A stretch of DNA of 64,000 nucleotides from an uncultured Saprospiraceae bacterium. Its GTDB lineage: Bacteria; Bacteroidota; Bacteroidia; Chitinophagales; Saprospiraceae. The position numbers were made by a program, and so were the translations under genes. How positions within the stretch are numbered: position 1 is the stretch's first letter; each line of letters starts with the position of its first letter. The stretch spans positions 20,432-84,431 of the forward strand of contig CALFWZ010000048.1 of the NCBI GenBank assembly GCA_937928405.1, given 5' to 3'. This document shows, piece after piece, positions 17,475 to 23,854 of the stretch. The notes below the pieces were generated by a model that was not told where the DNA came from, did no database searches, and saw only the letters and a list, made by a program, of their open reading frames with translations.

Positions 17475-19367
17475 ATGTCCCAACAAAAAAATATCATTAT
17501 TGACTTTGACAGCACCTTTGCTTCCGTCGAAGCCCTCGAAGAAATCGCCGACATCGTTTTGAAAGGGCGAAAGGATAAATCCAAAATTCTAAACGAAATA
17601 AAATCCATCACGAACCTAGGCGTAGATGGTACCATTACGTTCAACGAATCTCTTAGTCGTAGAATGAACTTATTGACAGTACATCGGGATGATTTGGAAA
17701 AATTGGTTCGTCGCCTTAAAAGAAAAATCTCCACTTCTTTTTCGCGAAATAAAGCTTTTTTTAAAAAATACCAAGGGAATATTTATATTATTTCAAATGG
17801 TTTTAAAGACTTTATTGATCCGGTGGTGGCAGACTACGGGATCGACAGCGAGCACGTTTTGGCGAATACTTTTGTGTTTGATAAAAAAGGTTGGATAACG
17901 GGATTTGACGAAAAAAATCTATTAGCACATAGCAAGGGTAAATCTCGTACATTAAAAGCACTAAATCTTCCCGGCGAAAGCTATGTAATCGGTGATTCTT
18001 ACACGGATTATGAAATGAAAGAGGCAGGTATCGCTCATAAATTTTACGCCTTTACAGAAAATGTGCTACGCGAAAATATTCTAGAAAAAGCAGATCATAT
18101 CACGCCTAGTTTTGACGAATTTCTCTACGTCAACGATATGCCGAGTGCTTTGTCATATCCAAAGAATCGAATCAAAGTTTTGCTGTTAAATGGGGTGGAC
18201 GAACGGGCGAAGGATGCTTTTCGAGGAGAGGGGTATGGAGTGGTCATGGGGCCTAAAAAAACTAGCAAGTCTGGCTTAAAAAAATTAATCAAAGATATAT
18301 CTATTTTGGGCGTACCTGCTCATCAGTCGGTAACGGCAGAATTATTAGATCAGGCTAATCGGCTGATGGCGATCGGAATTTTTGGTGGTAGTACCAATCA
18401 TGTTGATTTGGTGGCTGCTGCCAATCGTGGCGTGATTGTTTTCAATGCACCTTACGCCAATACGCGTTCGCTGGTAGAGTTGGTAATTGGTAATATTATT
18501 ATGCTTTCTCGAAATGTCCCTTATTTGAGTAGTCAACTAAAAGCAGGCAAATGGGAAACCAGTAAAAAAACTAGCTACGAGATTCGAGGTAAGAAATTGG
18601 GGATTATTGGTTACGGAAATTCCGGTACGCAACTTTCTGTCCTCGCCGAATCTTTAGGGATGGACGTTTATTATTATGATGTTTTTGAAAAGCAAGCGAT
18701 TGGGAATGCTACTAAATGCAATGCGTTGCGGGACTTGTTAAGGAGAGTGGATATTGTTTCCGTTCACGTAGATAATCGTCCAGAGAACAAAAACTTTTTT
18801 GGGAAACGAGAATTTAAAGCGATGCGAGACGGATCCATTTTTATAAACTTGAGCAGCGGACAAGCCGTAGATATAGATGCGTTGTATAAAAATTTAAAAT
18901 CCAAAAAAATAGTAGGGGCGGGCATTGATGTCTTTCCTAGCGAACCCACTAATGGTCACGGTAGCTTTACTTCCCGACTCATCGAGTTGGACAATGTTTT
19001 GCTTACACCACATATCGGCGGACAAACCGTCGAAGCACAGCAAAATACCGCAGCTGTACTACCTGAACAAATCATTGACTACGTAAATACTGGAAGTACT
19101 TTCAACGGTGCTAATTTTCCTTCCCTACAATTACCTATTTTGAAAAATGCACACCGACTGATTCATATTCACCAAAACCAACCTGGTATCCTGGCACGGA
19201 TCAATAGTATACTAGCAGAACACGGCATCAATATCATCGGTCAATATCTACAAACCACCGAAACGATTGGCTACGTAATTACCGATATCAATAAAAAATA
19301 TAGCCAAGAAGTTCTGAAAGATTTAAAAGATATTCCTGCTACGATTAAATTTAGAGTGCTTTATTAA
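17475..19367 (+). CDS. serA: Phosphoserine phosphatase-phosphoglycerate dehydrogenase fusion (SerB-SerA)
   Basis: 630 residues. Residues 1-215 are a HAD phosphatase of SerB type: DFDST (10-14), ISNG in the second motif, a lysine in HSKGKS, and IGDSYTDYEM. Residues ~230-545 are a 3-phosphoglycerate dehydrogenase: GYGNSG nucleotide loop, TNHVDLVAAANRG, E490 in FPSEP, and catalytic H513 in LTPHIGG. Residues ~555-630 are an ACT domain (HIHQNQPGILARINSILAEH), a likely serine sensor. The two ends of the serine pathway are thus on one chain; SerC is not in the window. Oddity: the conserved catalytic Arg of INASRG (Arg240 in E. coli) is Ser461 here (NLSSG). The fusion is clear; the activity of the dehydrogenase half should be tested. 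Confidence 0.9.
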   Translation: MSQQKNIIIDFDSTFASVEALEEIADIVLKGRKDKSKILNEIKSITNLGVDGTITFNESLSRRMNLLTVHRDDLEKLVRRLKRKISTSFSRNKAFFKKYQGNIYIISNGFKDFIDPVVADYGIDSEHVLANTFVFDKKGWITGFDEKNLLAHSKGKSRTLKALNLPGESYVIGDSYTDYEMKEAGIAHKFYAFTENVLRENILEKADHITPSFDEFLYVNDMPSALSYPKNRIKVLLLNGVDERAKDAFRGEGYGVVMGPKKTSKSGLKKLIKDISILGVPAHQSVTAELLDQANRLMAIGIFGGSTNHVDLVAAANRGVIVFNAPYANTRSLVELVIGNIIMLSRNVPYLSSQLKAGKWETSKKTSYEIRGKKLGIIGYGNSGTQLSVLAESLGMDVYYYDVFEKQAIGNATKCNALRDLLRRVDIVSVHVDNRPENKNFFGKREFKAMRDGSIFINLSSGQAVDIDALYKNLKSKKIVGAGIDVFPSEPTNGHGSFTSRLIELDNVLLTPHIGGQTVEAQQNTAAVLPEQIIDYVNTGSTFNGANFPSLQLPILKNAHRLIHIHQNQPGILARINSILAEHGINIIGQYLQTTETIGYVITDINKKYSQEVLKDLKDIPATIKFRVLY

Positions 19368-19379
19368 ACAACTTCTGAG

Positions 19380-19433
19380 TACAGGACAAAAGTTCTAAAA
19401 AATCATTTTGTGGCATTTTAATTTTGTCCTGTA
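19380..19433. terminator. Long inverted repeat after serB-serA, possible terminator
   Basis: TACAGGACAAAA (19380-19391) and TTTTGTCCTGTA (19422-19433) are perfect 12-base arms separated by 30 bases. It begins 13 bases after the stop codon. No strong T-run follows, so termination is plausible but unproven. Confidence 0.4.
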
Positions 19434-19486
19434 TTTAGAATAATAGTACGGTAACTTTTAGAAAAAGAGATATAGTGGCCATTTTT

Positions 19487-19607
19487 TGCTGGTTGGCTGG
19501 TTTGCCTGTTGGCTAGTTAGCTTCCCTTTACCGTAAAATACGATTGAGGGAAGCTAACTAGCCAACCAGCAAACAGCCTGCCGGCAAAGGCAGGGCCAAC
19601 TAGATGC
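19487..19607. repeat. Palindromic intergenic element, copy A
   Basis: GTTGGCTAGTTAGCTTCCCT (19508-19527) pairs perfectly with 19547-19566 across a 19-base loop. Flanks carry more of the same words: GCTGGTTGGCTGGTTTG on the left, AGCAAACAGCCTGCCGG on the right. The related element at 26637-26714 shares GGCTGGTT, GCCTGTTGGCTAGTT and the reverse forms. Both are in intergenic gaps, like REP or small non-autonomous repeats. Confidence 0.7.
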
Positions 19608-19684
19608 ATTTTTAGATTATCACACAGAAATTAAAAAGTTACCGCACCATTATAGAAAAAACTTCTATTATTAGGTCCCAAAAA

Positions 19685-19714
19685 AAGCGACTTTCTGTGA
19701 TCAGAAAGTCGCTT
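19685..19714 (-). terminator. Intrinsic terminator of the HHH/H1-like fusion gene
   Basis: AAGCGACTTTCTG (19685-19697) pairs perfectly with CAGAAAGTCGCTT (19702-19714) around a TGAT loop. On the minus strand it is followed by a run of T (complement of the A-run at 19680-19686), 27 bases after the stop of the gene at 19742-20503. Confidence 0.8.
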
Positions 19715-19741
19715 AATCATATCGTATTAAAAAGTCAGTAA

Positions 19742-20503
19742 TTACTTACCGCCGTTTAATTTATCTTGTAATACTTTTAATGCATTCCAGTTACCTTTAT
19801 CAGCTAGTTTAGCTTGCTTTGGCCAAGAACCAGGATTGTGCATTTTGTAACGAGGTCCAGCAGCAGCTAAAATTTCTTTTAAAGTTGTCTGCTTCGCTTT
19901 ACCTAAATCAGCGAAAGTACGGATACCACCTTTGTTTAAGTGTTCAGCGATCTTTGGTCCGATTCCTTCAATTTTTTTCAAATCATCCTTTACGGTTGTT
20001 CTAGTTACTTTTTTTACAGCAGGTTTGCGGGTAACTTTTCTAGTAGTTTTAGCAGCTGCTTTTTTTGGTGTTGCCTTTTTAGCAGTTACTTTCTTAGCAG
20101 TTGCTTTTTTTGGTGCTGCTTTCTTAGCGGTTGTCTTCTTAGTGCTGCTCTTTTTAGCTGTTGCTTTTTTAGCTGCTTTTTTTGTTACGGTAGGAACACT
20201 TACAACAGAAACAACGGAGTTGTCAAAGCCGAAAGGATTTGGCACATAGCCATCAGCCTGCCAGTCATTCTCCCATTTTGATTTCCCAATCAAATATCGG
20301 AATTCATAATTGCGTCCTGTTTCTAATTCAACAGTAGCAGTGTAATTGTTTTTAGCCGCTTTCATTTTTACGGCTTTCTTTTCATTCCAATCATTCCATT
20401 CTCCTACTAACTGAACAGTTTTGCCTTTTGTCACAGCTTCTTTAGGTAAACTAAAAGTAACCTTACAGGCTGGCTTAGATTTAGAAAATTGTTTTTTTAA
20501 CAT
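19742..20503 (-). CDS. Fusion of glycogen-binding (CBM48/early-set) module, histone H1-like tail and HHH domain
   Basis: 253 residues with three clear parts. Residues ~8-98 resemble the AMPK-type/CBM48 early-set module: VQLVGEWNDWNEKKAVKM, then YEFRYLIGKSKWENDWQADG. Residues ~107-178 are a Lys/Ala/Thr-rich repeat tract (units like AKKAT, PKKA) of the kind seen in histone H1-like bacterial proteins. Residues ~180-253 hold a helix-hairpin-helix: LKKIEGIGPKIAEHLNKGGI, followed by a helical end. HHH and H1-like parts suggest nucleic-acid binding; the first module suggests sugar polymer or protein binding. No signal peptide, so cytoplasmic. Function unknown. It has its own strong terminator and a 470-base upstream gap. 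Confidence 0.8.
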   Translation of the reverse strand: MLKKQFSKSKPACKVTFSLPKEAVTKGKTVQLVGEWNDWNEKKAVKMKAAKNNYTATVELETGRNYEFRYLIGKSKWENDWQADGYVPNPFGFDNSVVSVVSVPTVTKKAAKKATAKKSSTKKTTAKKAAPKKATAKKVTAKKATPKKAAAKTTRKVTRKPAVKKVTRTTVKDDLKKIEGIGPKIAEHLNKGGIRTFADLGKAKQTTLKEILAAAGPRYKMHNPGSWPKQAKLADKGNWNALKVLQDKLNGGK

Positions 20504-20974
20504 TACAAAAGAATATTTAATGGTTTAAAATAAAGAATTTATAAAAAGAATAACTACCATTATTAAATTGATTCAATACAAAGGTGACTATGGTAATTTG
20601 TTCAATTGAAATTTATAAATGATGACGGTTATAAGATAAAATACTGAATCGTCTTATCGCCGCTCATTAGAATAAAGTCTATATAATTATATAAGGTTCG
20701 TTAAATTTTTTGGTGCGATCGTTTGTCTCCAAAAATTTATCGACTTGGTGTCTTTACAAACCAGTCTTTGAAAATGGAGTACGTATCAGTAAGAAAAAGG
20801 TTAGGGTAGTTGTAAGTTAGTAACAGTTTTTTGTTACTCATTTTTTCAAAATTGGTGCAAAAGTACTAACAATCAGTAACATAAACATAAGTTTTTATTA
20901 AAAAATTATTTTTTTTCCTATCTTAATGGTTTACCGGCTTTAACTTATCATCAGTAAATTTATCCTAAAAAAAT
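20504..20974. other. Intergenic region between divergent genes
   Basis: No gene seen. It must carry the promoters for the H1-like fusion gene (minus) and the NTF2-like gene (plus). It includes the motif TTAGAATAAAGTCTATA at 20667-20683 and a small hairpin AGTAAC/GTTACT at 20819-20838 followed by CATTTTTT. Confidence 0.4.
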
Positions 20975-21838
20975 ATGTCTAAATCAATATTATCTTCTTT
21001 GCTTTTGGCTTTCTTCCCCATTTTATTATGTGCACAGGATACCGAAATTTTAAAACCGATTCATCAACTTTTTGATGGGATGCGTGCGGGCGATTCCACA
21101 GCAGTACGAAGTGCTTTTATGCCGGAAGTTTTACTAGAAACGATACTTACTAATAAGGAAGGAAAAGTGAAAGTAAAAAGAGGGGCATTGTTGGATTTTG
21201 TCACGGCAGTTGGTACACCACATGATGATCAGTGGGATGAAAAAATATGGTCTTATAAAATTCGGAAGGATGGAAATCTAGCGACAGTTTGGACAGATTA
21301 TACGTTTTATTTAGGGGATAAGCTGAGCCACTGCGGGATTAATTCTTTTACGCTCGTAAAACAATTAACGGGTTGGAAAATCAAACATCTTATTGATACC
21401 CGACGACGGAATAATTGTCAAACCAGCGAGACAGATCCTAGAGACGAAGCCATCAACCAATTAATGGATAATTGGCACCACGCGGCTGCTACGGGCGATG
21501 AAATTGTCTTTTTTGAAACCTTGGGGCCCGAATCCATTTACCTAGGTACAGATGCTTCAGAACGATGGACCAAGTCAGAATTTGAAGCTTTTGCGCTTAA
21601 GTATTTTGAACGAGATACTGCTTGGGCTTTTCAGCCGATAGAACGAAAAATCTATTATAGTAAAAAGGGAGCAGTGGCTTGGTTTAACGAAACACTAGAT
21701 ACTTGGATGGGCGTCTGTCGAGGTTCTGGGATTTTAGAAAAAACGACTGAGGGCTGGATTTTACAACATTATCATTTGGCCATCGCCGTTCCTAATGAGA
21801 AAGTGAAAGGTTATTTGGAATTGTTAGAGAAGGAATAA
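20975..21838 (+). CDS. Exported protein with two NTF2/SnoaL-like domains
   Basis: 287 residues. A signal peptide (MSKSILSSLLLAFFPILLCAQ) precedes two similar halves, about 22-145 and 150-285. Each opens with a helix followed by a tryptophan-rich curved sheet, the plan of SnoaL/DUF4440-like NTF2 domains: IHQLFDGMRAGDSTAVRSAF in the first, INQLMDNWHHAAATGDE in the second. The halves look like an ancient duplication. NTF2-like folds bind small ligands or act as enzymes; no catalytic residues can be named. It stands alone. Confidence 0.75.
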   Translation: MSKSILSSLLLAFFPILLCAQDTEILKPIHQLFDGMRAGDSTAVRSAFMPEVLLETILTNKEGKVKVKRGALLDFVTAVGTPHDDQWDEKIWSYKIRKDGNLATVWTDYTFYLGDKLSHCGINSFTLVKQLTGWKIKHLIDTRRRNNCQTSETDPRDEAINQLMDNWHHAAATGDEIVFFETLGPESIYLGTDASERWTKSEFEAFALKYFERDTAWAFQPIERKIYYSKKGAVAWFNETLDTWMGVCRGSGILEKTTEGWILQHYHLAIAVPNEKVKGYLELLEKE

Positions 21839-21938
21839 GCGATGACATGCGTTTTTCCTAAATTCGGGCATAGCCATTTATTCGTAGCTAGCAAAATAAA
21901 AAAGTAAAATCATCGTTACAAAAAGTAAAAGTTTAACT

Positions 21939-22505
21939 ATGAAAACCTGCCTTAAAATTTTATTCCTCTTCTCGATTTCTATCCTTCAAATTGGTTGTAC
22001 AGATGATGAAGCAGAAACTACTAATATCACCTTTGAATTTAATGGGACTTTTAATAATGAAGAATTTTCATTTTCAAATAACACCCTTCAAATAGGAGTT
22101 GGAACCAATTCAGCAGGCGAAATGAATTATTCTCAAAGAAGTATATTTGGAAATGCAGTACCGACGTCAACAGGAATAGCTTTCGATTTTTATTTTGATG
22201 AAAAGCCCAACTTTGAATTAATAAATGAATTAATTGGTCAAGAAATTTTAACCAATTCAGGTGACCAAAAACCTTGCTTAACAATTTTTGTATTCAAAGA
22301 TGGAGAAACATATACCTCTATTTCTGAAGCAAATACTGATGATACTTTTGAAATAGAAATGGTAGAAATTGCTGAAAATGAGAACCTAAATTTTCAACAA
22401 ATTGAAACAGGCGATGTAATTTCAGTTAAAGGAAAGATGAAAATAATTTCTGATGATGATGTAATCGAAGGAAATTTCACGCTCAAAACTGTGGAAATAA
22501 TTTAG
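21939..22505 (+). CDS. Putative lipoprotein, unknown function
   Basis: 188 residues. The N-terminus MKTCLKILFLFSISILQIGC is a lipoprotein signal with a lipobox-like IGC, then an acidic linker TDDEAETT. Acidic residues right after the cysteine are common in Bacteroidota surface lipoproteins. The mature part is beta-rich and acidic and has no motif I recognise. It ends before a hairpin shared with the converging rhodanese gene. Confidence 0.65.
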   Translation: MKTCLKILFLFSISILQIGCTDDEAETTNITFEFNGTFNNEEFSFSNNTLQIGVGTNSAGEMNYSQRSIFGNAVPTSTGIAFDFYFDEKPNFELINELIGQEILTNSGDQKPCLTIFVFKDGETYTSISEANTDDTFEIEMVEIAENENLNFQQIETGDVISVKGKMKIISDDDVIEGNFTLKTVEII

Positions 22506-22541
22506 AAGAAAAAAGCCAACAGTGAACAATGTAATGTATAT

Positions 22542-22598
22542 ACCAGTAATTAGCCCTCTTCTTACGTAAAAAGAGGGCTAACTGGTAAGAGGTTTTTT
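22542..22598. terminator. Hairpin between converging genes
   Basis: TTAGCCCTCTT (22550-22560) pairs with AAGAGGGCTAA (22571-22581), and ACCAG (22542-22546) with CTGGT (22582-22586). On the plus strand AAGAGGTTTTTT follows. It probably ends the lipoprotein transcript and may serve the rhodanese gene too. Confidence 0.6.
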
Positions 22599-22914
22599 AG
22601 CTCAAAGACTTATTCCCATAAGCATCTATCCAAGCCAATACACCTCCCGTCAAATTCCGTACATTTTTAAAACCAAACTGATGGGTCAGCAATTGCTGTG
22701 CTTGACCACTACGAGCCCCAGAACGACAATGAACAATTATTTCCTGATCTTTTTTATCTTCCAAATCATCCACTGCGGTCATAATACTGCCCAGCGGAAT
22801 TAGTTTTGCTCCGAGATTAAACTCCTCATACTCATGTGGTTCTCGCACATCAATAAAGATGAATTCTTGTCCGCTATCTAATTTTTCTTTTAATTCTTTA
22901 ATATCAATATCCAT
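22597..22914 (-). CDS. Single-domain rhodanese-like sulfurtransferase
   Basis: 105 residues, one rhodanese domain. DVREPHEYEEFNLGAKLIPL is the typical first motif, and HCRSGARSGQA carries the catalytic cysteine in a six-residue active loop (CRSGARS), as in GlpE/PspE-type enzymes. Such proteins carry sulfur as a cysteine persulfide from thiosulfate or other donors. No signal peptide, so cytoplasmic. It follows the PASTA gene on the same strand after 115 bases that contain a 36-base perfect palindrome. Confidence 0.9.
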   Translation of the reverse strand: MDIDIKELKEKLDSGQEFIFIDVREPHEYEEFNLGAKLIPLGSIMTAVDDLEDKKDQEIIVHCRSGARSGQAQQLLTHQFGFKNVRNLTGGVLAWIDAYGNKSLS

Positions 22915-22988
22915 TTTTTATTTTTTTTAATTAAACTTTTTTTCAAAAGAAAATCTATAATAATTATTACTGATGCCAATGAAGGATA

Positions 22989-23024
22989 GAATATTGGATA
23001 TTCAATATTGAATATCCAATATTC
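22989..23024. repeat. Perfect 36-bp palindrome
   Basis: Starts GAATATTGGATATTC and reads identically on the other strand through its centre AATATT. It lies 6 bases past the stop of the PASTA gene. On the minus strand no T-run follows, so it is not a standard intrinsic terminator, though the hairpin could still protect the mRNA end. Confidence 0.8.
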
Positions 23025-23029
23025 ATTTT

Positions 23030-23854
23030 CTAGTTACACTCATCCGGTTTATACTGCGTCAAATAAATATCTACCGAACTACCAATTGAAAGTCTTTTAC
23101 TTTCTGTAAATGCGGGCACTTGTCGCCAAACGTAAGCATTATTTTCGTCAGTTACCGTAGCATCTTTGATGATCGAACCAATATTTAATTCAAAATTACC
23201 GACTAAAAATTCGGCCTCGTTAAATTGCATACAAACCAATTCTGGTATGGGAACGCGACCTCCTTTTCGTTCTGTAATGACGACCTCTACGGTACTTCCT
23301 TTATCTACCTTAAATCCGTCTCGAAGTTTTTCGGTAATATTCTCATCTTTATAATAAACCTCTAAAATCGTATTAGGTTCTACCGTATTGTCAAAACGTC
23401 GAGCTTTGATCTTTGTATTTACCTTCAGTCGGCTGAGTTTTTTCTTATACGTGTGTAATTCATCGTTTCCACCCGTTAGTCCTGGAATTTCCACGGCATC
23501 GGCAATAGCCTTCGTAACCGTTAAATAAATTTTGCGATTTTTCTTTACTTGGGCATTGGCCACGGGCGTCTGCGATAGTACGGTATTGGGTGGCTGTCCT
23601 GGTAGGAAGAGGGAATCATTGACGACAATAGACAAGTTTTTCTTGCTGGCTAGCTTTTTTGCCTCTGGTAAAGTTAGGCCCGAAAAATCTTGTACCGCAT
23701 AGGTTTTGCCATGTCGCGTATAGCAATCCATCCACCAATAGGTGAGTAGAAATACCACCATGAGGGTGACGATAATCCCCGCTAGATTACGGAGAAAAAT
23801 CCAGCTAGTTAAAAAGAGAAAAGATTCGTGAAAAAACCGTTTTATTTTACTCAT
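23030..23854 (-). CDS. Membrane-anchored PASTA-domain protein
   Basis: 274 residues: a short cytoplasmic start, one membrane helix (about 24-42, LAGIIVTLMVVFLLTYW), and an extracytoplasmic part with three PASTA-like units (about 50-115, 117-195, 200-270). The first has the classic DFSGLTLPEAKKLASKKNL and LPGQPPNTVLSQTP. PASTA units bind peptidoglycan or unlinked muropeptides. No kinase or transpeptidase domain is attached. Its start overlaps the end of the tandem ligase gene by 4 bases (ATGA), so both are translated from one message for cell-wall work. Confidence 0.88.
   Translation of the reverse strand: MSKIKRFFHESFLFLTSWIFLRNLAGIIVTLMVVFLLTYWWMDCYTRHGKTYAVQDFSGLTLPEAKKLASKKNLSIVVNDSLFLPGQPPNTVLSQTPVANAQVKKNRKIYLTVTKAIADAVEIPGLTGGNDELHTYKKKLSRLKVNTKIKARRFDNTVEPNTILEVYYKDENITEKLRDGFKVDKGSTVEVVITERKGGRVPIPELVCMQFNEAEFLVGNFELNIGSIIKDATVTDENNAYVWRQVPAFTESKRLSIGSSVDIYLTQYKPDECN

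Noticed and set aside
19487..19607. Palindrome as an intrinsic terminator of serB-serA
   Set aside because: It is far from the stop codon, lacks a T-run, and has a sequence relative at 26637-26714, so a dispersed repeat fits better.
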